A stretch of 7,152 bases of DNA from Sedimentisphaerales bacterium (GTDB lineage: Bacteria; Planctomycetota; Phycisphaerae; Sedimentisphaerales; SM23-30): positions 1 to 7,152 of the forward strand of contig DAOWAK010000060.1 in assembly GCA_030634605.1 (NCBI GenBank), in the 5' to 3' direction. The notes below the pieces were generated by a model. The model saw only the letters and a list, made by a program, of their open reading frames with translations, searched no databases and had not been told where the DNA came from. The position numbers and the translations under genes are program-made. Below, piece after piece: positions 1-5,525 of the stretch (the stretch's first letter is position 1; each line of letters opens with the position of its first letter).

Positions 1-33
1 GGCTGAAGCCCATCCTACGGCTACGGCTGTAAC
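1..33. repeat. Short hairpin and tail at window edge, overlapping the lipoprotein stop codon
   Basis: Bases 1-10 form a small palindrome (GGCT, GA, AGCC), followed by CATCCTAC and then a repeated CTACGGCT-like stretch. The order, a short G/C stem followed by a C-rich CA(T/C)CCTAC tail, is the same as at 1735-1757 (GCCCCACC then CTACA). The stop codon of the minus-strand lipoprotein gene (TAG, plus-strand CTA at 21-23) and its last residues lie in this stretch. The element is cut by the window edge, so its full extent is unknown. There is no T-run, so a classical intrinsic terminator is not supported. Confidence 0.35.
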
Positions 34-1490
34 TTTAACAGATCTACGAATTTACCCTGGTGGTCGATTATGGCTATTTCTTTATCTTTGAGGGAATCGG
101 GTGGTAGGTCTTTAAGTAAGTGGCAATCCTTTTCTACCAGGCAGGCAATCTGGTTGTTGCCTTTGAAGGCCGGGGCCATTTTAAAGACATCCTTTTCGCC
201 AAAGGCATCGGCTTCGGTCAGCGGGTCGATGGAATCGGTTTTTCCTAAAGTGTAAATCAAGAAACGTTGCTTTTGCAGCGGCAGTAACAGCTTTTTCCCG
301 TCGGGGGAAATCTCGAAACCTACAACACTGGTGCTTAGCTGAGCCGAGATATCTTTCGGCAGCACATCGGTAACGGTCTTTAACAGCGGATCATAACAAA
401 AGATGGACATTTCTTCGGCTAGTTGCAACTCGGTAGCGGGTAGTTTAATTGGTGCACTGGAGAAAAATATTCGTCCGGAGGGGTGATAACTGGCGCTTAG
501 CCAGGGATAAAAAATCATCCCGGCCAATTCTGTATCTTCACCCTGACAATAATGGGTAGCTATCGAATTGTATTTTTGTCGGTCCTGATCCGGCTTAACG
601 TCCAATTGTCCATTTTCATCGATTATTTCCCGTTCGGTTAATGTTCCCAACATAAAATCATCATTTTTTCCTGGAGATTCATTTTCAATGAATGCCAAGG
701 ATCGTCCGTTGGGGCTCCAGTCGTATGCGCCAAATGCGACGTTCGCAGCTACCTGGGCGGCTTTGATTTTGCTGTCGAGAGTTGCGACATGGAGATTATA
801 TGTATCATTATCTTTCAAAAAATCATTTTGAATTAAATAGGCGATGTTTTTTTGGTCGGGAGAGATTTTTGGTGAGATCATGGAGAAGCAGCTGATGTGG
901 ATGGTTTGTTTGTTTTGGACATCCAGGCCATCGAGGGTGGTTACGTAAAGATGGCAGAGTTTGAAGCCTTGCTTTTTTACTTCCTGGGCGAGTTTTAATT
1001 CGTCGGGCTTGAGCAGGTCGAGCAGGGGCTTCTCGGCCTGCAGGGCGATGAGGCTGTACACCAGGGAGGCGAACTGTTTGCTTTGCATACGGGGGAATAG
1101 TGTTCCTTTTTCGATTTTGTCTTTGTTGATGCCGCCTTCAGTGATGATGAGATCGTGAATATCACGGACATATTGCTGGATGACGGTGAGTTGGTCTTCG
1201 GGAATCAGTTCGGCGAGTTGGTCGGGATTTTTGAAAAATTCGTTTTTAGCGTAGGCGATCATTTTACCGTCGGCGCTGATGGAGGGGCCGATTTGCAATT
1301 CCCCTTCGTCGATAAGTTTTATAATGGTATTGTTTGAGCCGTCGATTAAAACCAGTTCCTCGTCAATCTTGGCTACGCCGACGGAGCCGTCGTCGGAGAA
1401 GTCGATTTTATCTTCGGGTAAGCAGCCGGCGAAAATAGTCAAGAGCAATGCCAACATGGCTATCAGATTTTTTTGCTTTAGTTTAATCAT
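21..1490 (-). CDS. Putative lipoprotein with TolB/PD40-like beta-propeller
   Basis: A 489-aa exported protein of unknown exact role. Residues 1-22 form a lipoprotein signal peptide: Lys-rich start, hydrophobic LIAMLALLLTIFAG, then Cys23. The lipobox reads F-A-G-C, with Phe at -3 instead of the usual Leu. Propeller-blade signatures (S-x-D/N-G-x-x-(I/L)-A/F, as in PD40/TolB repeats) occur at about 71-80 (SADGKMIAYA), 210-219 (SPDQKNIAYL), 259-268 (SPNGRSLAFI), 337-344 (PSGRIFFS) and 395-404 (SPDGKKLLLP), each followed by a strand resembling YNLHVATLD. Between the first and second blade, residues about 88-175 are mostly predicted helical, which is not usual for PD40 proteins. No catalytic domain follows the propeller, so binding or scaffolding is more likely than enzymatic activity. 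The start is supported by GAAAGG 8 nt upstream of the ATG (minus strand, 1499-1504). The gene diverges from the S9 peptidase gene and looks more A/T-rich than the plus-strand genes. Exported propeller lipoprotein is a good call; the function is unknown. Confidence 0.85.
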   Translation of the reverse strand: MIKLKQKNLIAMLALLLTIFAGCLPEDKIDFSDDGSVGVAKIDEELVLIDGSNNTIIKLIDEGELQIGPSISADGKMIAYAKNEFFKNPDQLAELIPEDQLTVIQQYVRDIHDLIITEGGINKDKIEKGTLFPRMQSKQFASLVYSLIALQAEKPLLDLLKPDELKLAQEVKKQGFKLCHLYVTTLDGLDVQNKQTIHISCFSMISPKISPDQKNIAYLIQNDFLKDNDTYNLHVATLDSKIKAAQVAANVAFGAYDWSPNGRSLAFIENESPGKNDDFMLGTLTEREIIDENGQLDVKPDQDRQKYNSIATHYCQGEDTELAGMIFYPWLSASYHPSGRIFFSSAPIKLPATELQLAEEMSIFCYDPLLKTVTDVLPKDISAQLSTSVVGFEISPDGKKLLLPLQKQRFLIYTLGKTDSIDPLTEADAFGEKDVFKMAPAFKGNNQIACLVEKDCHLLKDLPPDSLKDKEIAIIDHQGKFVDLLKLQP

Positions 1491-1510
1491 TTGTTTTGCC
1501 TTTCAGTAAT

Positions 1511-1734
1511 AAATTTAAGAATTTTAGACAGGATAGTCATGATTTTAATTTAAACGTATAGGAATTTGTATTTAACAGCCTTATTTATAACGATTAAGCG
1601 ACCAACGGGAGCGTCGAAACTTCCTGTGGATCGCGGCGAATCCGGTCCAGCGAAAGCTGGTAATTTAAGAGTTTTAGCCACAGAGGACTCAGAGAATTTT
1701 AATTTTTGGCTCCGAAAAATACAAAAGATAAATC
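1511..1734. other. Gene-free spacer with fragments resembling dispersed intergenic repeats
   Basis: No credible gene lies here; the open frames are short, have no ribosome binding site and give no recognisable protein. What can be seen are fragments that resemble, from memory, noncoding motifs scattered through many environmental genomes: TTTTAGACAGGAT near 1523-1535 and AGCCACAGAGGACTCAGAG near 1676-1694. A small perfect hairpin (CCAGC, GAAA loop, GCTGG) sits at 1647-1660. The promoter of the minus-strand lipoprotein gene should lie in 1511-1600, but I could not pick a convincing -35/-10 pair. Confidence 0.4.
1647..1660. repeat. Small hairpin with GAAA tetraloop
   Basis: CCAGC at 1647-1651 pairs perfectly with GCTGG at 1656-1660 across a GAAA loop, a GNRA-type stable tetraloop if transcribed from the plus strand. 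Only five base pairs, so chance is possible. It sits in the gene-free spacer and has no T-run after it. Confidence 0.35.
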
Positions 1735-1757
1735 GGTGGGGCTTGCCCCACCCTACA
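1735..1757. repeat. GGTGGGGC/GCCCCACC palindrome with CCCTAC tail
   Basis: GGTGGGGC (1735-1742) is the reverse complement of GCCCCACC (1745-1752), with only TT between, and CTACA follows. The right edge (CCACCCTAC) resembles the tail after the other palindromes of the window and the CATCCTAC at the window start. No T-run follows in either direction, so it is not a standard terminator. It is probably a member of a dispersed palindromic repeat family. Confidence 0.6.
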
Positions 1758-1838
1758 TAACTTCGGCGGACTAAGAAGCACGAATATCACGAATGATCTA
1801 AAACTATTGAGACTGCTGTTTTCACTTTCGTACAAGAC

Positions 1839-1869
1839 CACCCCCAAGCATAGCTTGGGGGTGCCACTC
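1839..1869. repeat. Perfect 11-bp palindrome with CCACTC tail
   Basis: CACCCCCAAGC (1839-1849) and GCTTGGGGGTG (1853-1863) pair perfectly across an ATA loop, followed by CCACTC (1864-1869). The outer part of the left arm (CACCCCCAAG) is identical to the left arm of the hairpin at 5462-5485, which is followed by CCACCC. The two copies differ at the loop and in one base of the right arm. It is a strong structure in either transcript but has no T-run. Probably a mobile or dispersed palindromic element, not a gene-specific signal. Confidence 0.65.
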
Positions 1870-1902
1870 AAGGTATTTTAAACGCAAAAAGTTCCCTGAT
1901 AA

Positions 1903-1935
1903 CTGATTTTTTTGTGAAAATTTGAAAAAAATCGG
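1903..1935. repeat. A/T-rich inverted repeat with seven-base T and A tracts
   Basis: GATTTTTTT (1905-1913) is the exact reverse complement of AAAAAAATC (1925-1933); the pairing extends two more positions outward with one G-T wobble. The spacer is 11 nt and itself contains AAAATTT. Such tracts can bend DNA or bind nucleoid proteins. There is no G/C stem next to it, so a Rho-independent terminator is unlikely. The remaining DNA up to 2040 shows nothing clear. Confidence 0.4.
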
Positions 1936-2049
1936 TAAGTGTGGTTTTTCTCACTCTCATGGGGGCTTTTTGGTTGGTGTCAGCGTTTCAGGATGTCGGC
2001 GGGAAGCCAGCGGTACAGAATTCAGCATGGATTCACCATTGAGGGAAAC

Positions 2050-2079
2050 CATGCTCAAGAGTACTTGAGCATGCCACCC
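2050..2079. repeat. Hairpin A, variant 1 (CAAG-AGTA-CTTG core), CCACCC tail
   Basis: CATGCTCAAG (2050-2059) pairs perfectly with CTTGAGCATG (2064-2073) across AGTA, then CCACCC (2074-2079). In units 2-4 the corresponding hairpin (2156-2186, 2269-2299, 2382-2412) keeps the outer CATGCT/AGCATG but has a longer, imperfect interior (TAAACCGC, TTT, GCGGCGTG). The AGTA core with CAAG/CTTG recurs at 5468-5479 inside a different outer stem. A competing pairing also exists: AGCATGG at 2024-2030 can pair with CCATGCT at 2049-2055. Confidence 0.75.
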
Positions 2080-2097
2080 GATCAATAAAAGCACTGG

Positions 2098-2118
2098 ATG
2101 CCCGATCAAGTCGGGCAT
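2098..2118. repeat. Hairpin B, first copy of five
   Basis: Arms ATGCCCGA and TCGGGCAT pair perfectly around the loop TCAAG. Identical copies are at 2211-2231, 2324-2344 and 2437-2457 in the array, and a copy with loop TCGAG is at 5403-5423. It is always preceded by CTGG and followed by GACAAGTCG. The layout (TGG, stem ending ATGAC after the arm) recalls dispersed palindromes such as Neisseria dRS3 (ATTCCC...GGGAAT) and CTGGAT...ATGAC palindromes in alphaproteobacteria. That comparison is from memory and not tested. Confidence 0.8.
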
Positions 2119-2490
2119 GACAAGTCGGGGCGGTGTTCTTTGGAGGGATTAAGACCATGCTTAAACCGCTTTGCGGCGTGAGCATGCCACCCGGTCAATA
2201 AAAGCACTGGATGCCCGATCAAGTCGGGCATGACAAGTCGGGGCGGTGTTATTTGGAGGGATTAAGACCATGCTTAAACCGCTTTGCGGCGTGAGCATGC
2301 CACCCGATCAATAAAAGCACTGGATGCCCGATCAAGTCGGGCATGACAAGTCGGGGCGGTGTTATTTGGAGGGATTAAGACCATGCTTAAACCGCTTTGC
2401 GACGTGAGCATGCCACCCGGTCAATAAAAGTACTGGATGCCCGATCAAGTCGGGCATGACAAGTCGGGGTGCTGTTATTATTCGGGATGA

Positions 2491-2541
2491 CCGAGGGGAG
2501 TGTGGGTTAGAGTGTTCGAACCCCTCGGACGGGCCGAGGGG
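2491..2541 (+). promoter_or_regulatory. Three-segment region with two mutually exclusive 8-bp stems
   Basis: CCCCTCGG (2521-2528) can pair with CCGAGGGG downstream (2534-2541; loop ACGGG) or with the identical CCGAGGGG upstream (2491-2498; loop 22 nt). Only one stem can form at a time, an arrangement seen in attenuators. It begins just after the array and ends 121 nt before the peptidase start. A likely promoter lies downstream of it, and there is no T-run after the second stem, so a regulatory role is speculative. It may be another dispersed repeat, or the end of a transcript coming from upstream. Confidence 0.3.
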
Positions 2542-2576
2542 CTAAAAAATCCGGATACCAGCGGGTCAGGTATTGA

Positions 2577-2604
2577 TTGCAATCTCGGTTAATCACGGTA
2601 AAAT
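2577..2604 (+). promoter_or_regulatory. Possible sigma-70-like promoter for the S9 peptidase gene
   Basis: TTGCAA (2577-2582) and TAAAAT (2599-2604) are separated by 16 bp, each close to a -35 or -10 consensus. A transcript would start near 2611 and have a leader of about 50 nt before the ATG at 2663. The DNA around it turns A/T-rich after the G/C-rich array, as expected for a promoter. This rests on pattern only, and promoter rules in the presumed phylum are poorly known. Confidence 0.3.
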
Positions 2605-2650
2605 TTATATTTCCTGTAATTGCATACGAAAAATGAATGTTCGCTATGAT

Positions 2651-2655
2651 GAGGA
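2651..2655 (+). promoter_or_regulatory. Shine-Dalgarno site that sets the S9 peptidase start
   Basis: GAGGA lies 7 nt before the ATG at 2663 and 4 nt before the adjacent ATG at 2660. The spacing favours 2663. Starting there gives a clean signal peptide; the longer frame opening with TTG at 2573 would put about 30 polar residues before it and would begin upstream of the likely promoter. Confidence 0.6.
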
Positions 2656-2662
2656 TTTTATG

Positions 2663-5341
2663 ATGTTAAGCAAAGCGTTTGGCCGGTGGGCAATGGTGGG
2701 GTTTTTGGTAATGGCGGCTTTGGCTGGTGGGATTAACAGGGCGGTTGCGGATCAAGGTGAGGATCCGAATGAGCCGATTTCGATTTTGGAGTGGTTGGTT
2801 ACGGATTCGGTGGAGCAGGCTTTGCCGGCGTTTGACGAGGTGAAAAACCTGGAGGGTAAGGTTTTTGAGTTGAAAAACCTGCTGGGTTTTGAGCCGGTTG
2901 AGATTAAGGAGTGGTGGCCCATGGCGGGTGACGAGCTGGACTGGGATGGGGAATTGAAATTGCAGTGGCGGCAGAGGGCGGCGAGTGAGGATCCGAATCA
3001 TTTTGTTCGGCTGAGCGAGGGAGCGGAGGATGGTTCGGCGGGCAGTGCGGAGATGATTTATCTGGCGGCTTATGTGGAAGCTAAGAGGTGGATGAAAATT
3101 GAACTGGAGGTTAAGAGTTGTCATCTTCTGAAGGCTTATCTGGACAACCAGGAGATTGCGACGAAAGCAAGTTCGGAAAAGCCAGCGAAGAAGGAATCAG
3201 CCAAGCCGGGCAAAGCAACGGCTAAGCTGGTGTTGGAGACGGGTAAGCATCTGTTGTTGATTAAGGCATTGCGAGATCCGAACAATGCGGAGGACTGGCA
3301 GATTCAGGCGGAGTTGAAGCCTGATGAGGGATGGCAAAGTTGCAATCTGGTTTTGGGAGTGGATCCGGCGAGTAAGATGAATCTTGGCCGATTGGCGCAC
3401 AGTCCGAGTGTTGGGCAGGTTTCGATTTCGCCGGACGGTGAGTTGATTGGTCTGGTACGGCGGGGGCGAAAATCACTGGAAGGTAAGAGTGAATCGTGGC
3501 TGGAACTGCGGCGGAGCGTGGATAATTCTCTGGTGAATACTTATCGGGGCGGGATGAAGATTTCGTCGATTAAGTGGGCGCCGGTGGGCAGGAAATTTTC
3601 TTACACCAGCAGCGAAAATGGCGAGAGGACTTTGTGGCTGGTTGATCTGGAGACGGGTCTGGTCAAGCCGCTTATCGAAGATGTGAAGGAGATGGGCGGT
3701 TATTCCTGGTCGCCGGAGGGGTCGTTTATTATTTACAGCGTTACGGAGAAGCCAGAGAAGGACGAGACGGAAAAGACCGGTCTGCGTCGGGTGCGGGGGA
3801 TGGAGGATCGGCAGTCGGGTTGGCGGAACAGGAGTTTTCTTTATCAGTTGAATGTGGCGACGGGAACGCGGCGGCGGTTGACGGCGGGACGGTTATCGAC
3901 GAATCTGAACAGTATCAGCCCGGATGGTAAGAAGGTATTGTTCAGTCAATCGCGGCCGAACTATGAGGAGCGGCCTTACGAAGAAACGGAAATGTTTGTG
4001 CTGGAACTTTCGACGATGAAAGTTGAATCGCTCTGGAAAAACAAATGGTCGGCCAGTGCGCAGTGGTCGCCGGACGGGGAGAAGCTGCTGGTTACGGGCG
4101 GGCCGGCGACTTTTGGGGAGATCGGTGAGAATGTTCCGGCAGGGATGATAACCAACGATTACGACACGCAGGCGTTTATTTTTGATCTGCAAACGAAAGA
4201 AGTTGATCCGATCACGCGTGAATTTGATCCGCAGATTAAAGGCGAGTGGTGGTCGAAAACCGAAGATGCTATTTATTTCAGGGCGGTTGACAAATCCCAT
4301 GTGCGTTTGTTCCGTTTTGATCCGGCGGCGAAAACTTATGAAGTAATTGATACGGGTGTGGAGGTTTTGGGCGGTATGGATATCGCGGAGAACTATCCGC
4401 GGGCGGTTTATACCGGTTCCAGTGCGGCTATGCCTTTGAAAGTTTTCACGATGGAATTGAAAGAACGAAAACCGCAGTTGCTGCTGTACCCGGGGCAGAA
4501 AGAGTACAGGGATGTTACGTTGAGCGAGGTGGAGCGATGGACTTTTCGGAATGAGCGGAACGTGGAGATCGAGGGGCGGATTTATTATCCGCCGGAATTC
4601 GATGCGGGCGAGGAATATCCATGCATGGTTTATTATTACGGGGGTACCAATCCGGTAAGCCGATCGTTTGACGGGAGTTATCCTTACAACTTGTGGGCGG
4701 GGCAGGGATATGTGGTTTATATTTTGCAGCCGAGCGGGGCGACGGGGTTCGGGCAGGAATTTTCGGCGTTGCATGTGAATGACTGGGGGATTATTGTGGC
4801 GGATGAAATTATTGACGGGGTGAAGCAGTTTCTGGCGGCGCATGCTTTTGTCGATGCGGAGCGGGTGGGTTGTCTGGGTGCTTCGTATGGCGGGTTCATG
4901 ACGCAACTGCTGCAGACGCGGACGGATATTTTTGCGGCGGCGGTCAGTCACGCCGGGATCAGTTCGATTTCGAGCTACTGGGGTGAGGGGTACTGGGGCT
5001 ATTTGTATTGTGCGATTTCGGCGGCGGATAGTCATCCGTGGAGTCGGCCGGAACTTTTTGTTAAGCAAAGTTCGCTATTTAACGCTGACAAGATCAACAC
5101 GCCGCTGCTGCTGCTGCACGGGACGGTGGATACCAATGTTCCGCCGGGCGAGAGCATTCAGTTGTTTACGGCGCTGAAGCTGCTGGGCAGGGAAGTTGAG
5201 TTGGTTGAGGTTGAAGGTCAGAACCACGGCATCAGTGAATATAAGAAACGTAAGCTGTGGATGAAGACTATCATGGCGTGGTTCGATAAGCATCTGAAGG
5301 ATCAGCCGCAGTGGTGGGAAGAGCTTTATGAGGAGAAATAA
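2663..5341 (+). CDS. Secreted S9 family serine peptidase (prolyl oligopeptidase / DPP-IV-like)
   Basis: An 892-aa exported peptidase, expected to cleave peptides, often next to proline, outside the cytoplasm. Residues 1-29 form a signal peptide (Lys4/Arg8, hydrophobic core, AVA before Asp30). Residues about 30-225 are an extra N-terminal domain with beta-sandwich-like strands (MIYLAAYVEA, KLVLETGKHLLLIKAL) interrupted by a Lys/Ala-rich linker at about 166-188. Residues about 240-610 form a beta-propeller with SPDG-type motifs (256-259 and several later). The alpha/beta-hydrolase domain (about 620-880) has nucleophile Ser741 in GASYGG, Asp823 in TVDTN and His855 in QNHG, in the S9 order, and a YYYGG oxyanion-type segment. 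The signatures QPSGATGFG, WGEGYWGY and the C-terminal DQPQWWEELY match, as I recall them, a subfamily found in Bacteroidetes and planctomycetes. The first ATG at 2633 or the TTG at 2573 are less likely starts. Its upstream DNA is the repeat array; the downstream spacer separates it from the glycosyltransferase. Confidence 0.93.
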   Translation: MLSKAFGRWAMVGFLVMAALAGGINRAVADQGEDPNEPISILEWLVTDSVEQALPAFDEVKNLEGKVFELKNLLGFEPVEIKEWWPMAGDELDWDGELKLQWRQRAASEDPNHFVRLSEGAEDGSAGSAEMIYLAAYVEAKRWMKIELEVKSCHLLKAYLDNQEIATKASSEKPAKKESAKPGKATAKLVLETGKHLLLIKALRDPNNAEDWQIQAELKPDEGWQSCNLVLGVDPASKMNLGRLAHSPSVGQVSISPDGELIGLVRRGRKSLEGKSESWLELRRSVDNSLVNTYRGGMKISSIKWAPVGRKFSYTSSENGERTLWLVDLETGLVKPLIEDVKEMGGYSWSPEGSFIIYSVTEKPEKDETEKTGLRRVRGMEDRQSGWRNRSFLYQLNVATGTRRRLTAGRLSTNLNSISPDGKKVLFSQSRPNYEERPYEETEMFVLELSTMKVESLWKNKWSASAQWSPDGEKLLVTGGPATFGEIGENVPAGMITNDYDTQAFIFDLQTKEVDPITREFDPQIKGEWWSKTEDAIYFRAVDKSHVRLFRFDPAAKTYEVIDTGVEVLGGMDIAENYPRAVYTGSSAAMPLKVFTMELKERKPQLLLYPGQKEYRDVTLSEVERWTFRNERNVEIEGRIYYPPEFDAGEEYPCMVYYYGGTNPVSRSFDGSYPYNLWAGQGYVVYILQPSGATGFGQEFSALHVNDWGIIVADEIIDGVKQFLAAHAFVDAERVGCLGASYGGFMTQLLQTRTDIFAAAVSHAGISSISSYWGEGYWGYLYCAISAADSHPWSRPELFVKQSSLFNADKINTPLLLLHGTVDTNVPPGESIQLFTALKLLGREVELVEVEGQNHGISEYKKRKLWMKTIMAWFDKHLKDQPQWWEELYEEK

Positions 5342-5395
5342 AAGAGTGGCGTGCGATATAATGTGGTTAAGACAAAAAACTATTTTTCCATTGAA

Positions 5396-5440
5396 GCGCT
5401 GGATGCCCGATCGAGTCGGGCATGACAAGTCGTGGCGGTG
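5396..5440. repeat. Solitary diverged copy of the array's hairpin B module
   Basis: This stretch matches the array from the linker end (GCGCTGG for GCACTGG) through hairpin B (arms at 5403-5410 and 5416-5423, loop TCGAG for TCAAG) to GACAAGTCGTGGCGGTG (array: GACAAGTCGGGGCGGTG). The stem is fully conserved and only loop and flank bases differ. It sits 55 bp after the peptidase stop codon. It could act as a transcript 3' stabiliser, as REP elements do, but no T-run follows, so intrinsic termination is not supported. Confidence 0.8.
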
Positions 5441-5461
5441 GTTGGTTGGGATAATGTAAAT

Positions 5462-5491
5462 CACCCCCAAGAGTACTTGGCGGTGCCACCC
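5462..5491. repeat. Hairpin A-type palindrome with CCACCC tail
   Basis: CACCCCCAAG (5462-5471) pairs with CTTGGCGGTG (5476-5485) around AGTA with one mismatch, followed by CCACCC (5486-5491). The loop and inner stem match the first hairpin A of the array, whereas the outer stem matches the palindrome at 1839. It follows hairpin B by about the same distance as in the array (59 bp from start to start, 57-58 bp in the array), so the pair looks like a diverged single unit. It ends 34 bp before the glycosyltransferase start. Confidence 0.7.
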
Positions 5492-5525
5492 GGTGTTAAA
5501 TGAATTACTCTGAGTTCAAAAAAGT

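Larger units (their letters stand above)
2041..2478. repeat. Tandem array of a 113-bp two-palindrome unit, nearly four copies
   Basis: The landmark GAGCATGCCACCC starts at 2067, 2180, 2293 and 2406, an exact 113-bp period. Units run 2041-2142 (first, shorter), 2143-2255, 2256-2368 and 2369-about 2478, after which similarity stops. Unit order: GAGGGATTAAGACC; hairpin A with the tail CCACCC; a linker G(A/G)TCAATAAAAGCACTGG; hairpin B (ATGCCCGA, loop TCAAG, TCGGGCAT); then GACAAGTCGGGGCGGTG and TTATTTG. Units 2 and 3 differ by a single base (G/A after CCACCC), so the duplication is recent. Unit 1 has a different hairpin A and TTCTTTG near its end. Unit 4 has GCGACG for GCGGCG, AAGTAC for AAGCAC and a changed end. 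The array encodes no protein, and its spacers are too short and too structured for CRISPR. Organisation resembles bacterial BIME/REP mosaics. Confidence 0.9.

Noticed and set aside
1566..1760. 64-aa open frame on the plus strand
   Set aside because: It runs through repeat fragments and a palindrome, has no Shine-Dalgarno and no recognisable sequence.
1959..2042. 27-codon open frame beginning ATGGGGGCT
   Set aside because: No ribosome binding site, no similarity recognised, and it runs into the first repeat unit.
2041..2478. CRISPR array
   Set aside because: The whole 113-bp unit repeats, with no unique spacers, and no cas gene is present.
2505..2545. tRNA-like T-arm (GAGTG, TTCGAAC, CCCTC) before the peptidase gene
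   Set aside because: One T-stem pair is mismatched, and no matching acceptor strand, D-arm or anticodon arm was found upstream.
2573..2662. TTG start of the peptidase 30 codons further upstream
   Set aside because: It overlaps the likely promoter, has no Shine-Dalgarno, and places polar residues before a clear signal peptide that starts at 2663 behind GAGGA.
3893..5068. 391-aa open frame on the minus strand
   Set aside because: It lies entirely antisense to the S9 catalytic and propeller regions, is Arg/Pro/His-rich as expected of a shadow of a G/C-biased gene, and has no recognisable motif.
5357..5362. Perfect TATAAT just after the peptidase stop codon
   Set aside because: No acceptable -35 at the right distance and no extended -10; over 160 bp from the next start, so probably chance.
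5403..5423. Hairpin B as an intrinsic terminator of the peptidase gene
   Set aside because: The stem is strong, but GACAAGTCG follows instead of a T-run, and the same hairpin occurs four times in the array away from any gene end.
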